A DNA stretch of 64,000 nucleotides from Capillibacterium thermochitinicola (GCF_013664685.1 NZ_JAAKDE010000008.1:53589-117588); one strand, 5' to 3'; counted from the stretch's first letter, positions 18,875 to 27,708 are shown. Translations and numbers: made by a program. Notes: generated by a model from the sequence alone, not told the origin.

Positions 18875-19114
18875 ATGCAGACCGATCTAAGCATGGGAGA
18901 AGTATTAGGCGATTTTATTATGGTAAAGGCCTTGGAAGACGGCGTAACGATTATCGGACTGACGCGGGGGAAAGAGACCAAATTTCACCATACGGAAAAA
19001 CTGGACCAGGGTGAAGTGATGATCTTCCAGTTTACTCAGCATACATCGGCAATCAAGATTCGCGGGAAGGCAGAGATTTTAACGAAACACGGTCCGATGG
19101 TGGCGGGACGCTAG
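18875..19114 (+). CDS. mtrB: TRAP, tryptophan RNA-binding attenuation protein
   Basis: The 79-residue protein aligns from residue 13 with Bacillus subtilis MtrB as I recall it. The blocks [31 protein letters not shown] and [16 protein letters not shown] keep the same spacing. Conserved RNA-contacting residues are Lys42, Lys61 and Arg63 (offset +5 from B. subtilis Lys37, Lys56 and Arg58), and tryptophan-pocket residues such as Thr30 and Thr54 are present. TRAP forms an 11-mer ring that binds GAG/UAG repeats when loaded with tryptophan and attenuates trp genes. No trp gene, anti-TRAP gene or clear 9-11 repeat target lies in this window; mtrA is not adjacent. Confidence 0.93.
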   Translation: MQTDLSMGEVLGDFIMVKALEDGVTIIGLTRGKETKFHHTEKLDQGEVMIFQFTQHTSAIKIRGKAEILTKHGPMVAGR

Positions 19115-19202
19115 GGTTTTCCTTACGGGCGGGCTTTCGGCACAAACCGGTGGTGGACGAAAAAAACCAGTGGCGGCGATTTCCCTCTTCCGTGTGGTTT
19201 CA

Positions 19203-19208
19203 TATAAT
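19203..19208 (+). promoter_or_regulatory. Possible -10 element for the first micro-protein
   Basis: TATAAT within CATATAATGGTA lies about 30 bases upstream of the small gene at 19239. No good sigma-A -35 is found 16-18 bases upstream. The CATA start would also fit sporulation sigma factors (sigma-E or sigma-K), but the -35 is unconvincing. Confidence 0.35.
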
Positions 19209-19238
19209 GGTAGTAAACAAGATGAGGGAGGAGTTTTA

Positions 19239-19334
19239 ATGACCACTGGTTCTTATGGAAAAAGCTACAGTTATTTGCCTTTTTTGATTTTCCTGATCCT
19301 TATTTTACTTATTCTGGGTAGTGTTGGCTACTGA
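19239..19334 (+). CDS. YjcZ-like 31-residue membrane micro-protein
   Basis: This small gene has a strong ribosome-binding site (GAGGGAGGAG) before ATG. The product has a short polar, aromatic N-terminus (Gly, Ser, Tyr, Lys) and then one hydrophobic helix starting LPFLIFLILILLILG, ending in a short Gly-Tyr tail. This is the pattern of the YjcZ/SscA family of tiny spore-associated membrane proteins. The exact family is inferred from composition and length. A terminator follows it and a related gene lies at 19441. Confidence 0.7.
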   Translation: MTTGSYGKSYSYLPFLIFLILILLILGSVGY

Positions 19335-19353
19335 CTTTTAATGTAATGACCGA

Positions 19354-19390
19354 ACCGGGGGGAACGGGCCTCCCCGGTCTCATCTTTTTC
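19354..19390 (+). terminator. Terminator after the first micro-protein
   Basis: The stem ACCGGGG (19354-19360) pairs with CCCCGGT (19372-19378) and is followed by a T-rich run containing five consecutive T. Confidence 0.7.
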
Positions 19391-19440
19391 TTGTCATACC
19401 GGTGAGTGTTGAAAATCCTCGAAGCGGGAGGAGGTCCAAG

Positions 19441-19524
19441 ATGAATCTGAAGTTTGCCGGTTTGAACATCTCTCCCTTCATTCTTTTCTTGATTTTGATC
19501 TTATTGATTTTGGGTTTTTCCTAA
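19441..19524 (+). CDS. Second YjcZ-like 27-residue membrane micro-protein
   Basis: The ATG follows GGGAGGAGG with good spacing. The product is MNLKFAGLNIS followed by PFILFLILILLILGFS. Its hydrophobic core FLILILLILG is identical to that of the gene at 19239, so the two are likely diverged duplicates. A terminator follows at 19609. A role in the spore or forespore membrane is inferred from the YjcZ-like pattern. Confidence 0.65.
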   Translation: MNLKFAGLNISPFILFLILILLILGFS

Positions 19525-19608
19525 AGGTGGATGTTGGGAGTTCACGCTGGCGACCGAAAGGATATAAAGGCAAAAGGCAAAGCCAAGTGAACAACAAGCT
19601 CATTACTG

Positions 19609-19644
19609 ACCAGGGAGATCCAATCTTACCTGGTTTTTATTTTT
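19609..19644 (+). terminator. Terminator after the second micro-protein
   Basis: The outer stem ACCAGG / CCTGGT (19609-19614 and 19629-19634) has an inner AGAT / ATCT pairing around a CCA loop, and then TTTTTATTTTT. Confidence 0.8.
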
Positions 19645-19785
19645 CATTTTAGCCGGGCTAGGCGCCGGATGATAAATAATAGAGAAACCGGATTGAAGGG
19701 ATGATAAGAGGGAAGGCGCAGGACCCCCCAGTTTACCGGGGTGCAGGAACGTTAAAAAAGTACAAACAAGGGGCAGTTAGAAAGG
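19645..19785. other. Intergenic leader of the YyaL-like gene
   Basis: No gene is seen. A possible hairpin pairs GCA..CCCC near 19725-19733 with GGGG..TGC near 19738-19745. It does not match a riboswitch class that I recognise. The promoter of the downstream gene was not identified. Confidence 0.3.
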
Positions 19786-21882
19786 ATGGTTCCAATAACC
19801 GGTAAAAAGCAGAATCGTTTAGCCAAGGAAAAATCGCCTTACTTGCGACAACATGCCACCAACCCCGTTGATTGGTATCCCTGGGGTGAAGAGGCCTTTG
19901 CGGCCGCCAAGGCGGCGGACAAACCAATCTTTCTTAGTATCGGTTACTCGACCTGTCACTGGTGCCATGTGATGGAACGGGAGTCGTTCGCCGATCCGGA
20001 GGTGGCCACGGTGCTCAATGAAGTCTTTGTCCCCGTTAAAGTTGACCGGGAGGAACGGCCCGACCTGGACGGGATCTATATGGCGGTTTGCCAGGCGATG
20101 ACAGGGAACGGCGGCTGGCCTTTGACCATTATTATGACCCCCGACCAAAAGCCCTTCTTTGCCGGAACGTACTTTCCCAAAAAAAGCAGCTTCGGGCGGA
20201 TCGGCCTGTTGGAGCTGGCCAAGAAGATACAAGAGCTTTGGCGGACCCGCCGGGAAGAACTGCTTGCCATGGCCGCGCACAACCTGGACCTGCTTCAGGA
20301 GGAGGCGGAGGCAGCGGGGACGGGTGGACAATTGCAACCGGAGGTTCTGGACCGGGGATTTGTCCAATTGGCCCAGCTTTACGATGAAATAAACGGCGGT
20401 TTTGGTTTTGCCCCGAAGTTTCCGACCCCCCATCATCTCCTTTTTTTACTCCGTTATTGGCAACGGACCGGGGAAGCAAAAGCCTTGACCATGGTCGAGC
20501 GCACTTTGACGGCGATGCGTTATGGGGGGATCTATGATCACCTTGGGGGTGGTTTTCACCGTTACTCCACCGATGAACGATGGTTTGTTCCCCATTTTGA
20601 AAAGATGCTGTACGATCAAGCGATGCTCCTTTTGGCCTATTTGGAAGCTTATCAGGTCACGGGTAACAGTTTGTTCCGGCAGACCGCCGAAGAGATCTAT
20701 ACCTACCTCGTGACGGTGATGCGGGATGAAAGCGGCGGGTTTTACAGCGCGGAAGACGCCGACAGTGAAGGGGTGGAGGGGAAGTTTTATTTATGGTCCT
20801 GGCCGGAAGTGCACCAGGTGTTGAATCCGGAGGAGGCACGGCTGGTGACCGCCTATTTTAACCTGGAACCGGCCGGGAATTGCCGCAGCCCGGAGCTGCC
20901 GGACGGGGCCAATCTGCTTTACATTACGGCGGAGTTGCCTGCGGTCGCCCGGCGCTTGGAAGTTGACCCGGCGCGGGCGGAGGAGCTTTTCGTCTCCGCG
21001 AAGGCAAGACTCTTGGCCTACCGTCAGCAGCGTGTTCCCCCCTTTAAAGATGAGAAAATTCTCACCGACTGGAACGGGTTGCTCCTGGTGGCGTTGGCCA
21101 AGGGGGGACAAGTACTCCAAAAAAAAGAATGGATCCATACGGCGGAAGAGACGGCGCGTTTTCTCCTTACGGCGATGCGCACGCCCGACGGTGGCTTATG
21201 GCACCGTTATTACCGGGGAGAAGCGGGGATTCACGGTTTTCTTGAGGATTATGCCTTTTTAATCTGGGGTTTATTGGAGCTTTATGCGGCAACCTTTAAA
21301 GCGAACTATTTGGCGGAGGCTTTGGCGTTAACTACGGTTCTGCAGCGTAATTTCCTCGATCCGGCCCGCGGCGGCTATTTTCAAACCGCAACCGATGCGG
21401 AACTAGTATTGGTGCGCCAGAAAGAATTGTATGACGGCGCCATTCCTTCCGGCAACTCGGTCATGCTCGCCAACCTGCTGAAACTGGCCCGGATCACCGG
21501 TGATCCGTCCTGGCAGCAAGAAGCGGAAAGAAGCAGTGGGTTTTTTGGCGACCGGGTTGGGCGGGCGCCGGTCAATTACACCCACTTTCTTTCCGCTTTG
21601 GATTTTGCCTTTGGGCCCGGACGGGAGATCGTCATTGTCGGGCGAAGGGGCGAGGAGATGACCGAACGGATGTTGGCTTTGGTGCAAACCACTTACCTGC
21701 CGCGGACCATTGGTCTCTTTCGTCCGGCGGCGGAAGAGGAACCGGTACTGGCCAGTCTTGCTCCTTTTACCAAGGAACTGACGGCGCTGGACGGGAAGAC
21801 CACGGCTTATGTTTGCCGGAACTACCAGTGCAGTATGCCTACGACTGATTGGGGTCGGTTTCAGGAGTTGGTTCAAGGGTAA
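19786..21882 (+). CDS. YyaL-like thioredoxin-domain / six-hairpin glycosidase-fold protein (DUF255)
   Basis: The 698-residue length and layout match the YyaL/SSP411 family. The N-terminal thioredoxin-like DUF255 domain (residues 1-165) carries the family motif [14 protein letters not shown] around residues 49-62. An alpha/alpha-barrel N-acylglucosamine-2-epimerase-like part follows ([17 protein letters not shown] near 246-262, [11 protein letters not shown] near 317). The starting [20 protein letters not shown] segment is highly typical. The biochemical role is unproven; a redox or sugar-linked function is usually proposed. The 3' end overlaps the convergent TPR gene by 44 bases. Confidence 0.93.
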   Translation: MVPITGKKQNRLAKEKSPYLRQHATNPVDWYPWGEEAFAAAKAADKPIFLSIGYSTCHWCHVMERESFADPEVATVLNEVFVPVKVDREERPDLDGIYMAVCQAMTGNGGWPLTIIMTPDQKPFFAGTYFPKKSSFGRIGLLELAKKIQELWRTRREELLAMAAHNLDLLQEEAEAAGTGGQLQPEVLDRGFVQLAQLYDEINGGFGFAPKFPTPHHLLFLLRYWQRTGEAKALTMVERTLTAMRYGGIYDHLGGGFHRYSTDERWFVPHFEKMLYDQAMLLLAYLEAYQVTGNSLFRQTAEEIYTYLVTVMRDESGGFYSAEDADSEGVEGKFYLWSWPEVHQVLNPEEARLVTAYFNLEPAGNCRSPELPDGANLLYITAELPAVARRLEVDPARAEELFVSAKARLLAYRQQRVPPFKDEKILTDWNGLLLVALAKGGQVLQKKEWIHTAEETARFLLTAMRTPDGGLWHRYYRGEAGIHGFLEDYAFLIWGLLELYAATFKANYLAEALALTTVLQRNFLDPARGGYFQTATDAELVLVRQKELYDGAIPSGNSVMLANLLKLARITGDPSWQQEAERSSGFFGDRVGRAPVNYTHFLSALDFAFGPGREIVIVGRRGEEMTERMLALVQTTYLPRTIGLFRPAAEEEPVLASLAPFTKELTALDGKTTAYVCRNYQCSMPTTDWGRFQELVQG

Positions 21883-22729
21883 GGTTCTCCGGATCTACTG
21901 ACTTGTCGGCGGCGAGGAGGCGGTTCGCCTCGTCAAGCCACTTTTGGGCCTCCTCCGGCGGGACATCGGAGAGTTCCGGATCGGAAGTGATCCTCTCCAC
22001 GGCGGTAGCCAGGTGGTCGCGGGCTTGCGTAATGAGGCCGAGTTCCAACTCACAACGGCCTAACCAGTAGTAGGACTCGACCGGCCAGGAGAGATGCTTT
22101 ATACACCAATCGTAATTATCTTTGGCGGCGGCGTAATCGCCTTGTTCAAAGTAGATTTTGGCGGTTAAGAGGACGGGGTCGGGATCGCTTAGATTGAAGG
22201 AGCGGGCCTTTTCGGCGGCTTGGAGCGCTTCTTGCGGGCGGCCTGCTTTATAATTGATATAAGCCAGGTTATAATAGACTTTTCCGTCGGCATAACCTTC
22301 TTTCAACAAGTCATTAATGATGGTTTGCGCCTGGTCAAGTTTCCCCGTCTCGCGGTAGCATACGGCCAGGACATTTCTGATCTTGGGTGCGAGCCGTTTA
22401 CCGGGTTTTTGGGCGGCCGTTTCCAGCAGGGAAATCGCTTCCGCCCAGTTTTTTTTGTATGCGGTAACCAAAGCTAAACTAATGTAGGGGTTTGGGCTCG
22501 CCGGTTGGAAAGAAACGGCTTTTCGCAAATGGGCTTCGAGTTTGTTCCGGTCAATATTCGCCAGGGCAACCAAGCTCCAGAACTTGCCAGGAGCGGTAAC
22601 GTAAAGAAGGATCGCCCAAACGGCGACGCCGAGGCCGAAGGGGAGCCAACCGGGCCGGAGAAACAGGGCCAATAAGCACCAGCCGACAAGCAACCATTGG
22701 ATGTTTTCTTCCCATAAACGTTTGTACAT
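21839..22729 (-). CDS. Membrane-anchored TPR protein
   Basis: This 296-residue protein has two N-terminal membrane segments (about residues 11-28 and 30-48). Tetratricopeptide repeats run from about 60 to 240; examples are [36 protein letters not shown] and [21 protein letters not shown] units. The acidic C-terminus is probably disordered. It likely acts as a membrane-bound scaffold on the cytoplasmic or outer face; partners are unknown. The ATG has a GAGGGA site, and a matching promoter lies at 22823-22851. Confidence 0.88.
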   Translation of the reverse strand: MYKRLWEENIQWLLVGWCLLALFLRPGWLPFGLGVAVWAILLYVTAPGKFWSLVALANIDRNKLEAHLRKAVSFQPASPNPYISLALVTAYKKNWAEAISLLETAAQKPGKRLAPKIRNVLAVCYRETGKLDQAQTIINDLLKEGYADGKVYYNLAYINYKAGRPQEALQAAEKARSFNLSDPDPVLLTAKIYFEQGDYAAAKDNYDWCIKHLSWPVESYYWLGRCELELGLITQARDHLATAVERITSDPELSDVPPEEAQKWLDEANRLLAADKSVDPENLTLEPTPETDPNQS

Positions 22730-22822
22730 TTCGATCCCTCGCTTAAACTTGTGATTTTATGTATTGCATCCCCTTTTAAAGGGGGACCTGGTTTTGGTGG
22801 GGAGGCCGCATAGTACTATACT

Positions 22823-22851
22823 ATTATACCGGAGGGAACCATTTTCTTCAA
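22823..22851 (-). promoter_or_regulatory. Promoter of the TPR gene
   Basis: On the minus strand, TTGAAG (22851-22846) is separated by 17 bases from TATAAT (22828-22823), about 90 bases before the TPR start codon. Confidence 0.6.
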
Positions 22852-22874
22852 TAAAAGGGGCAGTACACTCCCGG

Positions 22875-22904
22875 TTGCCAAAAGGATCCTTTCGCAAGTA
22901 TGAT
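22875..22904 (+). promoter_or_regulatory. Candidate promoter of the small gene at 22969
   Basis: TTGCCA at 22875-22880 and TATGAT at 22899-22904 with an 18-base spacer, diverging from the TPR-gene promoter. Confidence 0.45.
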
Positions 22905-22968
22905 TCCGGAAAAAAGTGGTTACACTAAAAAATCCCAAGAAACAAGAGAAGGAACGGGAGTGGGAAGG

Positions 22969-23103
22969 ATGAAACTGCTTTTTTATTGCGACCTTTTCTT
23001 CTGGTATTTGCATAAGATAACGCTGGTGGCAATCCTGGCCTGGGCCGCCCGTTTATGGTGGCAAAAGATACAGAAGGAGAAGGAAGACAAGGCCGAAAAC
23101 TAA
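22969..23103 (+). CDS. Small single-pass membrane protein, 44 residues
   Basis: The frame starting at ATG 22969 encodes MKLLFYCDLFFWYLHKITLV, then a short aliphatic stretch and a highly charged Lys/Glu tail. GGGAG sits eight bases before the ATG and GGGAAGG abuts it. The hydrophobic core is about 25 residues, consistent with one membrane helix and a cytoplasmic charged tail. I do not recognise the family; the promoter and ribosome-binding site support it being real. Confidence 0.5.
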   Translation: MKLLFYCDLFFWYLHKITLVAILAWAARLWWQKIQKEKEDKAEN

Positions 23104-23316
23104 GGAAAAGGCGCGGGGTGTTTTTGACTTTTCCTTGTCAAAATTGGTTTATATATAATAAGATAGAAAGTGGTTGCTCACCTATGTTAAGATGGTTGTC
23201 TTCGTTGAAAACGACCCTCTCCGTCGACTAGGTGGTTGTCGACATTAACCATTCATCGGCGCCGCGTAGTTGCTTAAAACATCATATGTTATTCCGGGTG
23301 TTGCAGGGAGTGGATA
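23104..23316 (+). promoter_or_regulatory. Leader with possible promoter and hairpins upstream of the MurD-like gene
   Basis: A candidate promoter is TTGTCA (23135-23140) with TAAGAT (23159-23164), 18-base spacer; an overlapping TATAAT lies at 23154. Within the following roughly 150 bases, GGTTGT (23194-23199) can pair with ACGACC (23211-23216), and GTCGAC (23223-23228) with its copy at 23238-23243. The motif GGTTG recurs three times. This suggests a structured leader or small RNA, not one I can name. Confidence 0.4.
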
Positions 23317-24744
23317 GTGGTGAAGTTGAAAAAAAAGGTGGCCGTGTTAGGCCTGGGCATTGAAAACCTGGCCTTAACCGAATATTTGTTGCAGAAGGGT
23401 GAACATGTTACGGTCTGTGACCGGCGTACCCCGGAGCAACTGGGGGAACGTTATACGACCTTACAGAAGTTGGGGGTTGATTTCCGGCTTGGCCCGTCCT
23501 ATTTGGAAAGGCTGGAAGACTTTCAGGTCCTGTACCGTTCACCCGGATTGCCTTTATTCCAACCGGAGCTGGTGGCCGCCAAGCGTCAGGGGGTGGAGAT
23601 AACCAGCGCGATCCGGCTTTTCGTTTCTTTGTGTCCCTGTCCGATTGTGGGGGTAACCGGAACCAAAGGGAAAGGAACCACTTCGGCGCTGATCCACCGG
23701 ATGTTGGCGGCCAGTCAGCGGCGGCGCGGTGCCCAATCCTTTTTGGGAGGAAATATCGGGATTGCGCCTTTTTCGTTTTTGCCACATCTCTCTCCGGACG
23801 ATGTGGTTGTTTTGGAACTCTCCAGTTTTCAGTTGGAGGATATGGAAGAAAGTGTGCCGATTGCCGTTGTGACGAATATTACCGAAGATCACTTAACGGC
23901 GGCGGATCCGTACAATCCCAACTACCATCGCTCGCGGGAAGCATATGTGCAGGCCAAAACCAATCTTTTCCGGCACCAGGATGCTTCCGGGGTCACGATT
24001 CTCAATCATGACGATCCGACCAGCCGGGGCCTGCAGGAATTGGTCCCGGGTAAGCTTCTTTTATACGGAAGCCGCGCCCAGGCGCTGGGGGCCTGGTATG
24101 AGCAGGCGCCGGGCGGCCAATATAAGATCTTTTGGAACCTGGACGGAAAACCGGAGGAGCTGATCGGGAGCGACCGGATTAGACTCCGGGGCGAGCACAA
24201 CCTCTTAAATATTGCGGCGGCGGCGTTGGCGGCCGCGCAAGCGGGGGCGGACCGGGACAGTATTGTGGAGGCCATCAGCACCTATAATGGTCTCGAGCAC
24301 CGGCTGGAGTACGTGGCGACCGTTGAGGGGGTCCAATACTTTGATGACTCCTTTGCCACCGCGCCGGAACCGACCATCGTTGCCCTGCGGGCGTTTAAGG
24401 AACCAATCGTCTTGATTGCCGGCGGTGTTGATAAAGGGGCCGACTACCGGCCTTTGGCGGAGGAGATTATCGCCGGTTCCGTGAAGGCGGTCGTGTTAAT
24501 CGGGAAGATGGCGCCGGTTTTGAAGGAGCTTATCATCAGGGTGGGGACGGAGAAAGGAAAAGTTCCGTTCCTGGCGGAAGGCGGCAACGATATGGCGTCG
24601 ATTATGGCGGTGACAAAAGAAATCGCCCAACCGGGCGATGTGGTTTTGCTCTCGCCCGCCTGCGCCAGTTTTGATTTGTTTAAAAACTACAAAGAGCGGG
24701 GCGACCTTTTTAAACAGGCCGTACTGGCCTTGGCGGCCAAATAA
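23317..24744 (+). CDS. murD: MurD-like UDP-MurNAc-L-alanine:D-glutamate ligase
   Basis: This Mur ligase family protein has 475 residues. The N-terminal Rossmann-like domain starts VAVLGLGIENLALTEYLLQ. The central ATPase domain has the P-loop GVTGTKGKGTTSALI near residues 113-127 and the MurD-type VLELSSFQLEDM near 167. TNITEDHL follows at about 186, and the C-terminal domain has the LEHRLEYV segment. The P-loop reads GKGTT where MurD usually has GKTTT. The gene lies outside any division-cell-wall cluster, so either it is the only MurD displaced from dcw or a paralogue with another acceptor. It starts at GTG behind AGGGAG. Confidence 0.8.
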   Translation: MVKLKKKVAVLGLGIENLALTEYLLQKGEHVTVCDRRTPEQLGERYTTLQKLGVDFRLGPSYLERLEDFQVLYRSPGLPLFQPELVAAKRQGVEITSAIRLFVSLCPCPIVGVTGTKGKGTTSALIHRMLAASQRRRGAQSFLGGNIGIAPFSFLPHLSPDDVVVLELSSFQLEDMEESVPIAVVTNITEDHLTAADPYNPNYHRSREAYVQAKTNLFRHQDASGVTILNHDDPTSRGLQELVPGKLLLYGSRAQALGAWYEQAPGGQYKIFWNLDGKPEELIGSDRIRLRGEHNLLNIAAAALAAAQAGADRDSIVEAISTYNGLEHRLEYVATVEGVQYFDDSFATAPEPTIVALRAFKEPIVLIAGGVDKGADYRPLAEEIIAGSVKAVVLIGKMAPVLKELIIRVGTEKGKVPFLAEGGNDMASIMAVTKEIAQPGDVVLLSPACASFDLFKNYKERGDLFKQAVLALAAK

Positions 24745-24875
24745 GAAGAGGAGATTTAGCAATTGAAAGAGGAAAACCACAAGCGGATCATGAAAATAAA
24801 AAAGAATAAAAGTCAGAGCAGAGTTGAGGGGAGCCGGAGAACAAGCCGAGGAGAGTGTTTTTTAAGGAGGATGAA

Positions 24876-26273
24876 ATGGCTGGTATTGTAGGAGTCTGTC
24901 GAACTGGCGAATGTGAACTGGTAGAAAAGATGTTGGCGAAGATTCGCCACCGCGGACCGGGCGGTCAAAAAGTGATCGCAAAAAACGGGGGTGTCCTGGG
25001 GGTAGTTTACCGTAAGGGAACGAAGCCTCCTTTCCTGGATCGACCCCGGTGCAGCGCAGTCTGGGATGGACGTTTCTCTCGCAATTTGAACCGCGTGGAG
25101 ACCGATACCCCATTAGCGTTAGCCGCCTTAAAGGACGGGAAAGTTTTACTTGTCCGGGACGGGCTCGGTATTTCTCCGCTTTATTATGGTGAAGTCGATG
25201 GGATTTTGGTCTTTGCTTCAGAGGTAAAAGCTTTGGTGGGGATCGTTCAGAAAGTCCGGGAGTTTCCGCCCGGCCACAAATATGTCTCCGGTGAAGGTTT
25301 CCAACGATTTTTTGGGTTAAAACCAGTTGAGACCTGGCCGTTACCGAAAGAGGAAGCCGCGCGCCGTTTGCGGAAGGCATTGGAGCAAGCGGTTGCTGAT
25401 TATATTAAAGGCCAAACCGAGGTGGGTTCGCTCCTTTCCGGTGGTCTTGATTCAAGTACTTTATCAGCGTTAGCCCGCCGGCGGGTGGACCGGTTACACA
25501 CCTTTGCTTGCGGACTGGAGGGGGCATCCGATCTGGAGTACGCTAGAGAGGTCGCGAAACATATCGGCTCCATTCACCACGAGGCGGTCTATACGATTGA
25601 AGATATATGGAGAGTTTTACCCGATGTGATCTACCATTTAGAGTCCTTTGATGCGCTGCTTATCCGTTCCGCGGTTACCCATTATTTAGTAACCAAAATG
25701 GTCTCCGATTATGTCCCGGCCGCTTTTTCCGGAGAAGGCGGGGACGAGCTGTTTGCCGGTTATGATTACTACAAAGAATTGCCGCCGGAACTCCTGAACG
25801 GTGAGTTAATTGAGAGCATCAAACGGCTTCATAATACGGCTTTACAACGGGTTGACCGCTCCGCCGCTGCCTACGGAACCGACGCTTACGTAGGTTTCCT
25901 TGCGCCACCGGTGGTGAAACTGGCGGTGCGGATTCCGGTTGAGTACAAATTGTACCAAGGGGCCGGTGAAGAACCGGTGGAAAAATGGATATTAAGAAAA
26001 GCGGTGGAGGACTTACTCCCTGATGATGTCCTCTGGCGGCCGAAGGTGAAATTTTGGAAGGGGACCGGGATAGGGGACCGGATCGCGGCCCGCGTTGAAA
26101 CCCAAATCAGTGATGTCGATTTTCGAAGGGAACGGCGTTTGCCGGATGGTTCTTATCTAAACACCAAAGAAGAGCTGTTCTATTACCGTATTTTTAAGGA
26201 ACACTTCGGGACGCTTACGGATTTGTCTTTTGTTGGGCGGACGAAGGGAGCTCCCTGTGCGCCGGCGTCCTAA
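24876..26273 (+). CDS. Asparagine-synthetase-like protein with a degenerate glutaminase domain
   Basis: This 465-residue protein starts at ATG 24876 behind AAGGAGG. The C-terminal synthetase domain is intact: the PP-loop SGGLDSSTLSAL near residue 190 and SGEGGDELFAGYDYY near 285 bind ATP and aspartate. The N-terminal domain is recognisable (GIVGVCRTG, then RHRGPGGQ). However, the nucleophile expected as the residue after Met is Ala instead of Cys, and the RLAIID and NGEIYN glutamine-site motifs are missing. Glutamine hydrolysis is therefore unlikely; an ammonia-dependent synthetase or another amide- or adenylate-forming role is inferred. It follows the MurD-like gene by 131 bases. Confidence 0.85.
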   Translation: MAGIVGVCRTGECELVEKMLAKIRHRGPGGQKVIAKNGGVLGVVYRKGTKPPFLDRPRCSAVWDGRFSRNLNRVETDTPLALAALKDGKVLLVRDGLGISPLYYGEVDGILVFASEVKALVGIVQKVREFPPGHKYVSGEGFQRFFGLKPVETWPLPKEEAARRLRKALEQAVADYIKGQTEVGSLLSGGLDSSTLSALARRRVDRLHTFACGLEGASDLEYAREVAKHIGSIHHEAVYTIEDIWRVLPDVIYHLESFDALLIRSAVTHYLVTKMVSDYVPAAFSGEGGDELFAGYDYYKELPPELLNGELIESIKRLHNTALQRVDRSAAAYGTDAYVGFLAPPVVKLAVRIPVEYKLYQGAGEEPVEKWILRKAVEDLLPDDVLWRPKVKFWKGTGIGDRIAARVETQISDVDFRRERRLPDGSYLNTKEELFYYRIFKEHFGTLTDLSFVGRTKGAPCAPAS

Positions 26274-26280
26274 AAGACAA

Positions 26281-26366
26281 GAAAACCCCTGACTTTTGCG
26301 TGCTCCTTTTGGGGGCGACGGCTGTTCTAATCGCGCCGTCACCCGAAAGGGGTTTTCTTTTTTCAG
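26281..26366 (+). terminator. Terminator hairpin between the asparagine-synthetase-like gene and lysC
   Basis: GAAAACCCC (26281-26289) pairs with GGGGTTTTC (26349-26357), followed by TTTTTT on the plus strand. The long loop contains an inner GACGGC / GCCGTC hairpin near 26319-26336. It could act on both converging transcripts. Confidence 0.6.
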
Positions 26367-26367
26367 G

Positions 26368-27708
26368 TCAACATGGGGAATCCGGTTCCGGGGGGACAAA
26401 GGCATAATAAATCCGGCGCATTGCTTCTTCGAAATCCTTGTTTTCAATGCCGACAATGATGTTGATCTCACTGGAACCCTGGTCGATCATCCGGACGTTG
26501 ATCCCGCCTTCGGCGAGGGCGGTAAAGAGTTTGGCGGCGATTCCGGGCGTGTAAGCCATACCCAGACCGACCGTGGCAATGAGCGCGATATCTTGGAAAA
26601 CCTCAATGGAATCGGGTTGGCAGACCCGTTCAATATCCCCCAGCACTTTGTCCAATTTATTATTGTTGAGTTGGGAATCGGCGATTACCAGGGAAATGGT
26701 GTCGATCCCGGAAGGCATGTGTTCAAAAGAGATCCCATGGTCTTCGATGACCGACAACAGTTTCCGGCCGAAGCCCAATTCCGAATGCATCAAGGTTTTT
26801 TCGATGGCGATGATCGTGAACCCTTTTAGCCCGGCAATCCCCGTGATCGAGCCGGGGGTACGATAATTCCCGTTATCACTTACAATCAAGGTACCGGGGG
26901 CGTCCGGATCGTTGGTGTTTTTGATATTGATCGGAATCTTGGCTTCCCGGACCGGAAAGATTGCCTCCTCATGGAGAACCGAAGCGCCCATATAAGCCAA
27001 CTCCCGTAGTTCCCGGTAGGTGATCTCGCGGATCGGTTTCGGGTTTTTGACAACCCGGGGATCCGCCATGAGAAAACCGGAGACGTCAGTCCAGTTCTCG
27101 TAGAGGGAGGCGTTTACCCCGCGGGCGACGATGGCGCCGGTGATGTCCGACCCACCCCGTGAGAAGGTGCGGACCTGGCCGTCAGGGGTGGACCCGTAAA
27201 AGCCGGGAATGACCGCCCGTGGATACCGGGCGAGCTCCCGGCTGAGCACGGATTGGGTTTTTTCCGCGTCAAAGCGGCCTTCCGTGTCAAAGAAGATTAC
27301 ATCAGCCGCATCTACGAAAGCAAAATCTAAGTAGGCGGCGAGGATTTTGCCGTTCAGAAACTCACCACGACTGGCCGCATAATCCGCGGAAGCGCCGGCT
27401 TTGATCCGCGCTGCAATCTCCTCCAGATCCGGACGGAGATCAAGAGATAGTCCTAATTCAGCGCAGATGGTGAGAAACCGCCCTTTGATCAGGCCGAAGA
27501 CCTCGGCGAAGGAATGCCCTTCTTGGGCGAGCGCATGACATTTATATAAAAGGTCGGTAATTTTCTGATCATGTTGGTCTCTTTTTCCGGGGGCGGAAGG
27601 AACAACGTACCGACGCGCGGGATCTGCTTCCACGATGGCCCGTACCTTGCGGAACTGGGCGGCATCGGCCAGGGATGAACCGCCGAATTTTGCAACTTTG
27701 ATATCCAT
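26368..27708 (-). CDS. lysC: Aspartate kinase
   Basis: Aspartokinase phosphorylates aspartate, the first step to lysine, threonine, methionine and diaminopimelate. The 446 residues show the N-terminal kinase domain beginning VAKFGGSSLADAAQFRKV (usual KFGGTS) and the FSRGGSDITGAIVA motif near residue 187. Two ACT regulatory domains lie from about residue 300, ending in an INIIVGIENKDFEEAM segment. The start codon has an AAAGGAGG site. No lysine riboswitch or T-box was recognised in the 189 bases upstream, so control may be only allosteric. Confidence 0.95.
   Translation of the reverse strand: MDIKVAKFGGSSLADAAQFRKVRAIVEADPARRYVVPSAPGKRDQHDQKITDLLYKCHALAQEGHSFAEVFGLIKGRFLTICAELGLSLDLRPDLEEIAARIKAGASADYAASRGEFLNGKILAAYLDFAFVDAADVIFFDTEGRFDAEKTQSVLSRELARYPRAVIPGFYGSTPDGQVRTFSRGGSDITGAIVARGVNASLYENWTDVSGFLMADPRVVKNPKPIREITYRELRELAYMGASVLHEEAIFPVREAKIPINIKNTNDPDAPGTLIVSDNGNYRTPGSITGIAGLKGFTIIAIEKTLMHSELGFGRKLLSVIEDHGISFEHMPSGIDTISLVIADSQLNNNKLDKVLGDIERVCQPDSIEVFQDIALIATVGLGMAYTPGIAAKLFTALAEGGINVRMIDQGSSEINIIVGIENKDFEEAMRRIYYAFVPPEPDSPC

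Noticed and set aside
19645..19785. Scattered TAG/GAG triplets that might form a TRAP target near mtrB.
   Set aside because: Only a few triplets occur and they are irregularly spaced; TRAP sites need about nine to eleven with 2-3 base spacers.
24763..24894. A 43-codon frame starting at TTG between murD and the asparagine-synthetase-like gene, with a GAGGAG upstream.
   Set aside because: It overlaps the ribosome-binding site and start of the downstream gene, is highly basic with no recognisable pattern, and the strong AAGGAGG clearly belongs to ATG 24876.
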